Shown piece by piece: positions 45,624 through 54,413 of a DNA stretch of 64,000 nt. Source of the stretch: JANQMY01 sp965228775 (GTDB lineage Bacteria; Pseudomonadota; Alphaproteobacteria; JANQMY01); the NCBI GenBank assembly GCA_965228775.1, contig OZ245840.1:1-64000 (forward strand), read 5' to 3'. Made by a program: the position numbers and the translations under genes. Under the pieces are notes generated by a model. That model saw only the letters and a program-made list of their open reading frames with translations. It was not told where the DNA came from and did no database searches. How positions within the stretch are numbered: the first letter of the stretch is position 1; every line of letters starts with the position of its first letter.

Positions 45624-46610
45624 ATGCGGTACGTAAAGCTCCCCGGCACAGAAATAAACGCCTCAAATCTTGGATTTGGATGTGCATCTTTGGGATCGCG
45701 TGTCTCAAAACAGAACGGTCTGCGGGCGCTTTCCCGTGCGTTTGATGAGGGGGTTACTTGGTATGATCTGGCGCCGATTTATGGCGGGGGCTTAGCTGAA
45801 GGTATTTTTTCCGAGTTTCTCACTGGGCGACGGTCCGAGATCCAGGTCTGCACGAAAGTTGGTGTCGGGCGGCCAAGCTACGAGCCCCTGCTTAGAATGG
45901 CTGGAGCGGTTATTAGGCCCGTCGTCAATCGTTTCGGTATTGTCCACAATGGATTGCGCCGCGTAAGTGCCAGGCAGAACATAAATATTCCGATCACACC
46001 TGAGCTGATCGAGAAATCGATCCAGAAATCATTAAGACGTATGCGCACGGACTATGTGGACGTGTTTGCGCTGCACGATCCGTCACCGGTGGATGTAGCG
46101 CGCGACGATGTGCTGGAGGCGTTGCAGAAGATCGTTGATCGCGGGCAAGCAAGATACATAAGCGTGGCTGGCCGTGTGGATGCGATCGAAGCGGCTATCG
46201 AAATCGGTGGACCCTACCAGTTCCTTCAGTTCGCGGACGGACCGAACAATTCGATTATATCGGATGTGAGGGACAAGCTGCGGGAGCCCATGGCTATAGT
46301 GACCCATAGTATTCTTGGGGTTGGTGGCGCGAAGGACAATATTGTCCGTCAGCTGAAATCTCAGCCAGACTTGGTCCATCGACTAAAGGAAAGTGGGTAC
46401 CGGGGCGCTGTCGAGCGGATTGCCGTTGATCTGTTGATGGACAGAGCTTTCACCACAAACCCGACAGGTGTCGTTCTCGCGTCTATGTTTTCCGAACATC
46501 ATCTTGAGAATAATGTTGGGCGGGCAAACGCAACTGTCCTTTCGGATACGGCAGCCTTCTTGAAGGATGTGTTTTCCATGCAGGCCAACCAGGCGTTTTC
46601 CGCGGGCTGA
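45624..46610 (+). CDS. Aldo/keto reductase family oxidoreductase
   Basis: The 328-residue protein has the aldo/keto reductase tetrad: Asp48 and Tyr53 (WYDLAPIYGGG), Lys78 (VCTKVG) and His151 (ALHDPS). Family members reduce carbonyls or dehydrogenate sugars with NAD(P)H in a TIM barrel. The terminal cofactor-binding region is less standard than in typical enzymes. It is followed 103 bp downstream by a GMC oxidoreductase, so an oxidation/reduction sequence on a sugar, such as an epimerisation by oxidation and reduction, is possible. Confidence 0.84.
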   Translation: MRYVKLPGTEINASNLGFGCASLGSRVSKQNGLRALSRAFDEGVTWYDLAPIYGGGLAEGIFSEFLTGRRSEIQVCTKVGVGRPSYEPLLRMAGAVIRPVVNRFGIVHNGLRRVSARQNINIPITPELIEKSIQKSLRRMRTDYVDVFALHDPSPVDVARDDVLEALQKIVDRGQARYISVAGRVDAIEAAIEIGGPYQFLQFADGPNNSIISDVRDKLREPMAIVTHSILGVGGAKDNIVRQLKSQPDLVHRLKESGYRGAVERIAVDLLMDRAFTTNPTGVVLASMFSEHHLENNVGRANATVLSDTAAFLKDVFSMQANQAFSAG

Positions 46611-46713
46611 CGGGTTTCTAAGCCGTTAACGGTTTCCCATCATAAATCGAAAGCTATTGACCTTTAGGTGAATGGGTTCAGCGCCATTCACCGCCTGTGT
46701 GGGGAGAGGCAGA

Positions 46714-48366
46714 GTGATTTCTGACACGCTCGAAAATCTCGAGACGCTCAAACATGATGCCTGTGTAATTGGCGCCGGCCCGGCAGGCCTCTCATTCGCT
46801 CTTGAGATGGCGCAAAAGGGGAAATCCGTCCTTGTGCTTGAATCCGGCGGATTGGCAGCCAATGAGGACCAACAGTCTCTCTCACTTGCTGAACTGGTCG
46901 ATCCGGCCCGTCATGATGACATGAGTATAGCCGTTGCGCGCCGTCTGGGAGGCACATCGAACTTATGGGCCGGGCGCTGCGTTCCTTTCGACCCAATTGA
47001 TTTCAAAGCGCGCCGGCACATACCAGGCGTGACCTGGCCAATAGAATTGGCAGACCTTGAGCCGTACTATTCACGCGCTTGCGAGTATCTCTCTGGAGGT
47101 CAGACCAAGTTTTTGGATCGAATTGATGGACTGTCGGTCCCGGAAGATGAATTCAGCTACGAAAGGCTGGAGCGTTACTCGAATTGTCCGGCGATCCAAA
47201 TAGGGCAGGGGGTGGCACTCAAGCAAAGCTCTCTGATCGATATCCGCCTAAACAGCACCTTGGTGGAAACGAACCTCGACCCTCAAGGGAATGTTCGGAG
47301 CATTGTTGCCGCAAGGCCGGATGGGGAGAGATTTGAGATCCCCGTTAACACATTGGTGTTTGCTTGTGGAGGGTTGGAAACCACGCGGCAATTGCTTGTC
47401 CTTCAATCCAGACACGATCATCTTTTTGGCGGCGCGCAAGGGCCTCTTGGCCGATACTATATGGGCCATGTCACCGGTGAGATTGCCGACATAACGTTTA
47501 CGGACGATCTGCTGGAGAAAGCCTTCGACTTTTATGTGGACGATGACGGAACCTATGTGCGCCGGCGATTTGTTCCGAGCGACGACATGCAGATCAGCCA
47601 CGAACTTCCGAATATTGCGTTCTGGCCGGTCGTGCCACCCATTGCGAACGCCGCCCATAGAAGCGGGATCCTGTCACTTTTGTTTCTTGCGTTGTCGACG
47701 CAGCCTTTTGGTAAGATGTTCATTGCAGAAGTCATTCGTAAGAGACACGTGCCAGATGGCGTATCCAAAGCGCCTCATTTGATGAATGTCCTTCGAGAGC
47801 TGCCTCAGTCGATGCTCTTTGGATTTTCATTCTTGTACAAAAGATATTTGGCGGCATCCCGCGTGCCAGGGTTCTTTATTCCCAACCCTGGGCGCAGGTA
47901 TGGGTTGTCATACCACGCCGAGCAATTGCCCCGCCGTGAAAGCGCGGTTCGTCTTTCGGAGCAGCAAGACCGGTTGGGGACGCCTTCACTTATTGTCGAC
48001 CTGCAGTTCTCGGAAGAGGACGCGACCGGCGTGGTCCGTGCTCATGAACTTCTGCGAGAATGGCTCAACAAGCATCAACTTGGAGAAATCGAGTACCGGC
48101 AGCCGGAAATACAAAATGTTGAATCCATTCTTCAAATTTCCACCCATGGTACACATCAGATTGGTACTGCGCGGATGGGCGAGAATTCTCAAGAGGCCGT
48201 GGTCGACAAAAACCTTCGGACGTTTGACTGCCCTAATCTCTATTTGCTGACTTCTGCTGTTTTTCCGGGATCCGGTCAGTGTAATCCAACCTTGACCATT
48301 GCAGCACTCGCTTTGCGGTTGGCGGATCACCTGACAGGAGGAACGAATACTGAATTGGACAAGTAA
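46714..48366 (+). CDS. GMC-family FAD oxidoreductase (copy 2)
   Basis: GTG 46714 follows GGAGAGG closely and is preferred to an ATG 14 codons earlier; the protein is then 550 residues. It has CVIGAGPAGLSFALEMAQKGK for FAD, RRLGGTSNLWAGRC near the flavin and a GMC C-terminal region with STHGTHQIGTARMG and GQCNPTLTIAALALRLADHL. It is a homologue of the protein at 35220-36752 with an insert of some 40 residues in the middle. Its neighbour is the aldo/keto reductase. Substrate unknown. Confidence 0.86.
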   Translation: MISDTLENLETLKHDACVIGAGPAGLSFALEMAQKGKSVLVLESGGLAANEDQQSLSLAELVDPARHDDMSIAVARRLGGTSNLWAGRCVPFDPIDFKARRHIPGVTWPIELADLEPYYSRACEYLSGGQTKFLDRIDGLSVPEDEFSYERLERYSNCPAIQIGQGVALKQSSLIDIRLNSTLVETNLDPQGNVRSIVAARPDGERFEIPVNTLVFACGGLETTRQLLVLQSRHDHLFGGAQGPLGRYYMGHVTGEIADITFTDDLLEKAFDFYVDDDGTYVRRRFVPSDDMQISHELPNIAFWPVVPPIANAAHRSGILSLLFLALSTQPFGKMFIAEVIRKRHVPDGVSKAPHLMNVLRELPQSMLFGFSFLYKRYLAASRVPGFFIPNPGRRYGLSYHAEQLPRRESAVRLSEQQDRLGTPSLIVDLQFSEEDATGVVRAHELLREWLNKHQLGEIEYRQPEIQNVESILQISTHGTHQIGTARMGENSQEAVVDKNLRTFDCPNLYLLTSAVFPGSGQCNPTLTIAALALRLADHLTGGTNTELDK

Positions 48367-48649
48367 AAAGACATTTTTGCGGTGCGCAGCCTAGTAAAAC
48401 GACCGCAGATCAGTATGATGCGCCCCAAATCGTCGAGTGCAGAAGCCATTTTGTGCCCGATTTGATTACTTCTTTAACCATCAGATAGGTGCGTATCTGT
48501 CATGTGGTGCAAGGCAGCACAATGGTGGTAAACAACACAACGAATCGTTAACTTAGAAAACGTATGGTCTAGTCAGGTAGGGGTTCGTCCAAAGGCATTG
48601 GATGAACTGTCATGATTTCCCGTTCGACCTGAAATTGAGGGGATTTACG

Positions 48650-49924
48650 GTGAAGATAGTTTCGAAAATGGCAATCGCAGCGGTGGCGGTTGCACTAACA
48701 AGTACGTCGGCTTTTGCGCAAACCGAAGAGCGTTTGCGTCAAGGGGTTCAGGATCGGGATCGCCCGGCCTTCCAGGCTGTTGGAGTGCGGCTAGGTTCAT
48801 TCTTGGTTTATCCGGCCGTCGATCTGTCGGTTGTTTTTGACGACAATCTGTTCGCAGACGATACGGATACAGATGATTTCTTCTTCCGCGTTAGTCCGGA
48901 ATTGCTGGTGGAGTCGAATTTCCCTCGGCATGCGCTTAATTTCCAGGCTGACCTGAACAACGATACCTATTTTGATGAGTCGAGCGAAGACCGGACCGAA
49001 TATGGGCTTCGCAGCACGGGCCGTCTGGACATCACCGAAGGAATGTCATTCCGGGGTGATGTTTCCTTTGAAGATAGGAGAGAAGATCGTGGTTCGGCGG
49101 ATGCTGTTGGCGAAGCTGCCGATCCGGTTGAGTTCACACGTTTTCAAGGAACTGGTGAGCTTTCTTATCGTCCGGGCCGGGGCCGTGTTTCTGTTGGTGG
49201 TACCTATCAAGTTCTGGACTTTGACGATGTTGCGCTCATCGGCGGCGGCGAGCAAAACAACGACGACCGGGACCGCGACGTCTACAGCGTGTTTGGCCGT
49301 GTTGGTTACGAAGTGTCACCGGGCTACGAAGTCTTCGCTTTGGGCCTTTACGGCCAGACGGACTATGACGACGCCCTTGATGATAACGGTGTGAACAGAG
49401 ACTCTGATCTCTACACGATTGAAGGCGGCACGCGTTTCGAGCTGACCAATGTGGTCGCGGGTGAAGTTTCGGCCGGTTATACGGAAGAAGACTTCGACGA
49501 CCCGACATTGGTCACGGTCGACGGTATTGCCGTTAATGCCGACATTGAGTGGTATGTCACCCGACTGACGACGATCTTGCTGGGGGCATCGCGCCGGGTC
49601 CAGGAAACGACTATTACCGGTGACGATGGAACGGGTACGATTGTTCCGGCATCTGGCTTCATTAATACGGTCATCGACGTTGGCGTTGACCATGAGCTGA
49701 TGCGGAATGTCATTCTGAGCGCGGGCTTCAGATACGATAACCGCGATTATGACGGCATCGTTCGGGAAGACGATCAGTATGAAGCCGATGTGCGGGCCAT
49801 TTACCTGCTGAACCGCAACCTTTCCTTGGCAGCGGAATATCGTTTCGAGCGCAGAGATTCGTCGGAAAGCGCCGAAGACTTCTCCCGGAACGTGGTTGGC
49901 TTGACGTTACGAGCGCAACTCTAG
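48650..49924 (+). CDS. Outer-membrane beta-barrel protein, exopolysaccharide type
   Basis: GTG 48650 is preferred because GAGGGG lies seven bases upstream; it directly starts a Sec signal peptide (KMAIAAVAVALTSTSAFAQ). The 424-residue protein is a chain of alternating amphipathic strands with aromatic ends, acidic loops and a C-terminal strand ending VVGLTLRAQL, as in beta-barrel porin 2 (BBP2) family proteins found in exopolysaccharide loci. In these loci such a barrel replaces the Wza pore. Its position between OPX and Wzc-type genes supports that role. A strong terminator follows. Confidence 0.82.
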   Translation: MKIVSKMAIAAVAVALTSTSAFAQTEERLRQGVQDRDRPAFQAVGVRLGSFLVYPAVDLSVVFDDNLFADDTDTDDFFFRVSPELLVESNFPRHALNFQADLNNDTYFDESSEDRTEYGLRSTGRLDITEGMSFRGDVSFEDRREDRGSADAVGEAADPVEFTRFQGTGELSYRPGRGRVSVGGTYQVLDFDDVALIGGGEQNNDDRDRDVYSVFGRVGYEVSPGYEVFALGLYGQTDYDDALDDNGVNRDSDLYTIEGGTRFELTNVVAGEVSAGYTEEDFDDPTLVTVDGIAVNADIEWYVTRLTTILLGASRRVQETTITGDDGTGTIVPASGFINTVIDVGVDHELMRNVILSAGFRYDNRDYDGIVREDDQYEADVRAIYLLNRNLSLAAEYRFERRDSSESAEDFSRNVVGLTLRAQL

Positions 49925-49946
49925 AGGCCGGATGATTCATGCATTG

Positions 49947-49985
49947 GGCCAGCTGTTCGATGACGCCGAGCAGCTGGCCTTTTTT
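49947..49985 (+). terminator. Strong rho-independent terminator after the beta-barrel gene
   Basis: GGCCAGCTGTTCG pairs with CGAGCAGCTGGCC (13 bp, one G-U) around a seven-base loop, followed immediately by six T residues. It sits 22 bp after the stop codon at 49924. Confidence 0.92.
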
Positions 49986-50232
49986 GATTGCGAATGCGAA
50001 GCAAGCTGCCACTTAAGCGGGATCACGGCAGGATACTGATCCTCGGAATAAGTGATGTAGGCCACAATACAGAGAAATTTTAGGTATTTCTTAAGGTTTT
50101 TTGCGCGCGAGCACAGCAATTTCTTTATAGTTCTGGTATAACCTCGCGTTATTACTCATTGGTCGAAGTTTGCTCGCCGCAGTTCGAGCAACTCATGAGG
50201 CGACGAGAATTTCGAGTTTGGGAACAAGCAAA
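49986..50232. other. Upstream region of the Wzc-type gene
   Basis: The AT-rich stretch between the terminator and ATG 50233 should hold the promoter of the Wzc/TPR gene pair. I see no defined operator. Confidence 0.4.
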
Positions 50233-52509
50233 ATGAAAATGGGTGACATTCCGGGGCAGACACCAGCCGCACGATCTTTTGCCCTACCGACCGAAGGTGT
50301 TGATCTGACCGCCGATCTGATGCGGTTAATCCGCATTGTTCGCGAGCGGAAAGCAATTGTGATCGGTACAATGGTGGTCGTCACCATTTTGGTAGCCCTG
50401 CTGACCTGGCAATTGACCCCACGCTACAAAGCAACCACCCAGATTCTAATTGACCCCCGCGAAAACCAAATTCTTGATCTCCAGTCAGTGTTTTCCGGCC
50501 TTTCGCCCGACACATCGACTGTGGAAAGCCAAGTTCAGGTCCTGAAGTCACGTTCTCTCTTGAAGCGGGTCGTGCAGGACTTGCAGCTTGCCGAAGATCC
50601 GGAATTCAATTCGGATGTGGCGGAAGAAGAAACCTCGATGGTTTCGGCAGTCTTTTCATTCGTTAATCCCCTCAACTGGTTGCCGGATGGATGGCGGAAC
50701 GCCGTTGATGGTGGCGAACCCGAAACGTTCCTGACCCAGGAGCAAACGGATGCCATCGTTGAGGACTCAGTTATTGGATCGCTTGTAGATGGTTTGACGG
50801 TCTCCCGGATCGGCACCTCATTCGCCATTGATATATCGTTCGAATCCGTCAGCCCTACAAAGGCCGCGCGGATTGCGAATGTGATCGCTGAGTCATACAT
50901 CGTCGATCAGCTTGAAACGAAATTCGAAGCGACGCGTCGAGCAACCAATTGGCTGAATGATCGCTTGCGCTTGCTTCGCGAAGAGTTGCGCTCGTCAGAG
51001 GAAGCCGTGGAAGCCTTTAAGGCGCAACACAGCCTGATCGGTACGCAAGACGGCAATACGCTGAACACTGAGCAGCTTCAGGAGTTCAACCGGGCGCTGG
51101 TAGAGGCACGGACTGCCCGGGCCGAGGCGGAGGTCAGACTCCAACAAATCGAGGAGATCTACCAATCTGGTGGCGGTGTGACACGCGCGTCCAAAGTGAT
51201 CAACTCGGCCCTTATCAATCAGCTTCGCGAACAAGAAGCAGAGCTGTTTCAGCGCGAAAGTAACCTGGCCACTCGTTATCAGGCACGGCACCCGCAGATG
51301 GTGCAGATCCGGAACGAACTTCGGCAGATACGCAGTAAAATCAACCAAGAGGTTGAGCGCTATATTCAAGAACTCAAGAATGACGTTGCTGTGGCGCGCG
51401 CTCGCGAAAAGTCGCTTGAAGGAAGTGTTGCCAAGCAGCAAGTTCGCAATGCAGAACAGAACCGGTTGGAAATTCAGCTTCGGGAGCTGGAGCTTGAAGC
51501 GGACGGTAACCGTCAAATCTACGAGGTTTTCCTCAGCCGGTTTAAGGCGACCACCGACCAAGATTCTATTCAGGAATCCGATGCGCGTATTATTTCCATC
51601 GCGACAGTCCCAGGCGGACCAAGTTTCCCGAACAAAAGGCTCTTTGTTGCCGGTGGCTTCATGGCGTCAGCGTTGCTGGGCATCATGCTGGCCCTTATTG
51701 CTGAGCGGCTGGACAATGGCTTCCGTTCGGTAGAGCAGCTGGAATCAACAACAGGTGTTCGGAACTTGAGCGTTATTCCGTCCGTCAAGCGGGGTAACAA
51801 GGAACTTGAGCCTCACGAATATATCCTCGACAAGCCACTTTCGGCGTATAGCGAGGCCATACGAAGTATTCAGAACAGTGTATTGCTGTCCAATTCGGAC
51901 AAGCCTATACGCTGTATGCTGACAACATCAGCATTGCCTAGCGAAGGTAAGTCGACCTTGTCGATTTCACTGGCGCGCCTCTTTGCACGGTCCGGTACCA
52001 AGACCATCCTTGTGGATGCCGACTTGCGGCGCCCCCGTGTTCGTGAGTTCGTCGATGAACCAGCCCACGAACGTGGCCTGCTCGAGGTGCTGAATGGTGC
52101 TTGTTCCATTGATCAAGCCGTGCTTCGCGATGAGCGAACGGGGCTTCATATACTGACCACCAAAGAGGGTGGGGCGGATACGCCTGATCTCCTCAATTCA
52201 AATGCCATGCGGGATCTGTTGGCGGAACTGCGTGACACATACGAAATGGTCATTGTTGACGCGCCGCCCGTTCTGCCTGTCGGCGACACCAAGCTGCTGT
52301 CCCGCCACGTAGATACGGTTGTGTTTGTCATTCGTTGGGAACGCACCCCCAGAGTCGCTTCTATCAAGGCTATGGAGGCTCTTGATGAGGCGAATATCTC
52401 AGTTCTCGGTACTTGTTTGTCGCAGGTCGATTTCGAACGCTATTCCCGGTATGGCCAAACGGATGCTGGCCACTATTACGGCCGTTACAGCAATTATTAC
52501 TTGGACTAA
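50233..52509 (+). CDS. Wzc-type polysaccharide co-polymerase and tyrosine autokinase
   Basis: The 758-residue protein (ATG 50233, GGAA upstream) combines a Wzz-type chain-length domain (first helix at about 41-58, then RYKATTQILIDPRENQ, and coiled coil to about 440, second helix near 470) with a bacterial tyrosine-kinase domain. Walker A is SEGKST at about 568-573, Walker A' is ILVDADLRRPR at about 593-603, and Walker B is VIVDAPPVLP near 673. The tail is tyrosine-rich (RYSRYGQTDAGHYYGRYSNYY), the usual autophosphorylation cluster. It should set chain length and drive export with the OPX protein. A Wzb-type low-molecular-weight tyrosine phosphatase is not in the window. Confidence 0.93.
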   Translation: MKMGDIPGQTPAARSFALPTEGVDLTADLMRLIRIVRERKAIVIGTMVVVTILVALLTWQLTPRYKATTQILIDPRENQILDLQSVFSGLSPDTSTVESQVQVLKSRSLLKRVVQDLQLAEDPEFNSDVAEEETSMVSAVFSFVNPLNWLPDGWRNAVDGGEPETFLTQEQTDAIVEDSVIGSLVDGLTVSRIGTSFAIDISFESVSPTKAARIANVIAESYIVDQLETKFEATRRATNWLNDRLRLLREELRSSEEAVEAFKAQHSLIGTQDGNTLNTEQLQEFNRALVEARTARAEAEVRLQQIEEIYQSGGGVTRASKVINSALINQLREQEAELFQRESNLATRYQARHPQMVQIRNELRQIRSKINQEVERYIQELKNDVAVARAREKSLEGSVAKQQVRNAEQNRLEIQLRELELEADGNRQIYEVFLSRFKATTDQDSIQESDARIISIATVPGGPSFPNKRLFVAGGFMASALLGIMLALIAERLDNGFRSVEQLESTTGVRNLSVIPSVKRGNKELEPHEYILDKPLSAYSEAIRSIQNSVLLSNSDKPIRCMLTTSALPSEGKSTLSISLARLFARSGTKTILVDADLRRPRVREFVDEPAHERGLLEVLNGACSIDQAVLRDERTGLHILTTKEGGADTPDLLNSNAMRDLLAELRDTYEMVIVDAPPVLPVGDTKLLSRHVDTVVFVIRWERTPRVASIKAMEALDEANISVLGTCLSQVDFERYSRYGQTDAGHYYGRYSNYYLD

Positions 52510-52560
52510 GGCCTTTCTTGCGGGTTGGCGAGACAGCTCAAGTTTTCTAGAATCGGTTTG

Positions 52561-53391
52561 ATGAATCGAATCGTTCGAGATGTCAGAAGGTCTCTGAAGA
52601 ACCTTTCCTTACCCCCCAATTCGCTGAAGCGGGCGGACCGTCACTTTGCCTATGTGATGCCGGCGATAGTTGGTCTTCTGCTGGTGGCTCTTGCGGTTCC
52701 CAGGGCGCTGACCGAAGTGCGCCTCGTGCCCGCGGACAGTGTGCTGGAAAAGATAAGGCGGACACCGGTCGAGGAACTGAATAGTGCTGATAATCAGAAG
52801 TCTCTCAAAGGTGCCGTCCAGGATCTAGAGGCGGCGAGCCGAATTCACAATGGCAATGCCGATATCTATGCGGATCTTGCGTTTGCGGAACTTGGACAAC
52901 TCGATGTGGTGGGCCCCAACACCACCGAAGGTAAAGCCCTCCTTGATAGTGCGATTGGTAACCTGGAAGAAAGCTTGAAGCGAAACCCAGCCAACAGCTT
53001 CGCTTGGGTTCGGCTGGCCTCAGCACTCGTTTACAAAGAAGGGAAGGTCACGCCTGACGCACTTGAGGCCCTTCGTTGGTCCTACCGGACAGGCCCCCTA
53101 ATTGAGAAGCTCGCCTATTTCCGAACGGATTTGGGTATTCGTCTGTATGGGGAGTTAGACTTCGATCTGAAGCAAAGCCTCAGTGAGGAGATCGCTTTTT
53201 ATTTCTCCATCAATTGGCCGGCCCGCCTGGAACTGATGGCGCTTACTTGTAAGCTGGAAGCAGCCTTTATCGTTCAGAATGCGCTGTCGGGTGTTTTAGA
53301 ACAAAAAGAACTTGATCAGTTCTACCGTAACTTCATGAGCCCTGCGGCGTGCGCTCATGCGGCTAAATCCAAAGCCGCTAAAGAAAACTAG
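52561..53391 (+). CDS. TPR-like membrane-anchored protein
   Basis: The start is uncertain: ATG 52561 (MNRIVRDVRRS) has a weak ribosome site; TTG 52525 in the same frame is possible. The 276-residue product has one membrane helix near residues 40-58 (FAYVMPAIVGLLLVALAV) and then helical repeats resembling TPR (LEAASRIHNGNADIYADLAFAEL, LEESLKRNPANSFAWVRLASAL) on the periplasmic side. Two cysteines lie in the last quarter. It follows the Wzc-type gene by about 50 bp, so it probably works with the export machine, for instance as an assembly scaffold. Confidence 0.74.
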   Translation: MNRIVRDVRRSLKNLSLPPNSLKRADRHFAYVMPAIVGLLLVALAVPRALTEVRLVPADSVLEKIRRTPVEELNSADNQKSLKGAVQDLEAASRIHNGNADIYADLAFAELGQLDVVGPNTTEGKALLDSAIGNLEESLKRNPANSFAWVRLASALVYKEGKVTPDALEALRWSYRTGPLIEKLAYFRTDLGIRLYGELDFDLKQSLSEEIAFYFSINWPARLELMALTCKLEAAFIVQNALSGVLEQKELDQFYRNFMSPAACAHAAKSKAAKEN

Positions 53392-53401
53392 CCTCCTTCT
53401 A

Positions 53402-53438
53402 GAGCCGTTTTGGTTTTGATTGAAACTCAAAACGGCTC
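53402..53438. repeat. Palindromic element GAGCCGTTTTG/CAAAACGGCTC
   Basis: Perfect 11-bp arms enclose a 15-base loop that itself can pair (GTTT/AAAC). It begins 10 bp after the TPR-protein stop, so it can act as a bidirectional terminator; there is no clean T-run. The CTAGAGC-type flank resembles palindromic repeats common in alphaproteobacterial intergenic DNA. Confidence 0.65.
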
Positions 53439-53453
53439 CAGATTCTTTGTTTT

Positions 53454-53505
53454 GCGCGTTTCCGGACGGTGAACCGGATTCCACTTCACCTGGAAACGCT
53501 ATAGC
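53454..53505. repeat. REP-like palindrome, copy 1
   Basis: Nested arms GCGTTTCC/GGAAACGC (53456-53463, 53492-53499) and GGTGAA/TTCACC (53468-53473, 53485-53490) form a long hairpin, with CTATAGCG at its right edge. It is the inverted relative of copy 2 at 55310-55374. Confidence 0.75.
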
Positions 53506-53596
53506 GCCAATTTCCCATGAGTTGACGCCAGTCCTAAATCAGTATGCAGATCTATGAGGACAGGAACGGTAGTCCGTTGTAAGGCAGTTTGTGCTT

Positions 53597-54361
53597 TTAT
53601 GCGGTATTGCGGTCCCACCACCAATTTGTGTTGATGCCGAAAAACATCAACCAAAAGCCTACAAGGACCTCTGTTAGTGATATCGGTAACCAGTAGTAGC
53701 CAGCCCACTCAGCTTCGCGCATAAGGATAAGATCCGAAAGACTCCATGCGAAGATAAGCAGAGTTCCAACTATTCCGGCTACAGACAAAATGCTTGGAAT
53801 GAACCTGGACCTCATAAACAACCAAAAGAACACAGTCGAGCCAAATGCGTAGAACGTAATCGCTATGTAGTTTGCTGAATCTTGAGCATGAAGAAGGAAG
53901 CGCAGCAGGATATTCGTTTCCCCGGTGTTGCCAGCGCCGATCAATTCCGGCTCGCGCATCATGTCGGCAAGCATGAGTCCTAAGTAGGCCGTTAGGCCAA
54001 AAAGCGCCGCTTCGGCCGTTCTTGCGAGCAGGGCAAATAACGCGAGGTTTCTATCAACCGGTGTAAGAACCACATAAAGCGCAAAAGCCAGCACCAATGT
54101 GAACCAGGCAGCTGCCAGTTGAAAAATGAAACCGAAATGGAATTGATTGGCCGAAAGAAAAGCTTGATCCGCCGGCGGAAAGATTTGCTTCGTTGCGCTT
54201 AGATCTCCTACCAGGAACACACCAAGTCCGAAGATACCGGCGACAAAAACGTACAAGAAGCCCGCTATCGTCACGTAGAGGCGTGAGGCGGGCTCCGTCT
54301 CATTTTTACCTGCACAGCGCCATTTCTCCGTCGACTTTGTCATTCGACGCAGCTTATCCAT
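53597..54361 (-). CDS. DUF4386-family membrane protein
   Basis: The 254-residue protein has about seven membrane helices and the general DUF4386 pattern: an early ASRLYVTIAGFLYVFV segment, a central RTAEAALFG and an ending LTEVLVGFWLMFFGIN. Function is unknown in the family. The ATG at 54361 lacks a ribosome site (an internal ATG at 54343 is possible) and is only 52 bp from the divergent LysR gene, so the LysR protein probably controls it. Both genes lie between inverted REP-like palindromes inside the polysaccharide locus. Confidence 0.78.
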   Translation of the reverse strand: MDKLRRMTKSTEKWRCAGKNETEPASRLYVTIAGFLYVFVAGIFGLGVFLVGDLSATKQIFPPADQAFLSANQFHFGFIFQLAAAWFTLVLAFALYVVLTPVDRNLALFALLARTAEAALFGLTAYLGLMLADMMREPELIGAGNTGETNILLRFLLHAQDSANYIAITFYAFGSTVFFWLFMRSRFIPSILSVAGIVGTLLIFAWSLSDLILMREAEWAGYYWLPISLTEVLVGFWLMFFGINTNWWWDRNTA

Positions 54362-54371
54362 ACAAATTAAA

Positions 54372-54385
54372 TAGGCAATTGCCTA
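54372..54385. promoter_or_regulatory. 14-bp perfect palindrome, probable LysR operator
   Basis: TAGGCAATTGCCTA is self-complementary and lies in the 52-bp gap between the divergent DUF4386 and LysR genes, 10 bp from the DUF4386 start. An imperfect palindrome with T and A ends fits LysR-type sites, which often autoregulate the regulator and its neighbour. Confidence 0.7.
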
Positions 54386-54413
54386 ATTATGCGGACTATC
54401 TATACAAATACGT

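Noticed and set aside
33121..48366. Full mycobacterial-type DprE1/DprE2 arabinose pathway
   Set aside because: The oxidoreductases here are GMC and aldo/keto reductase types, not the FAD-linked DprE1 family or a DprE2-like SDR; only the UbiA and GtrA parts fit.
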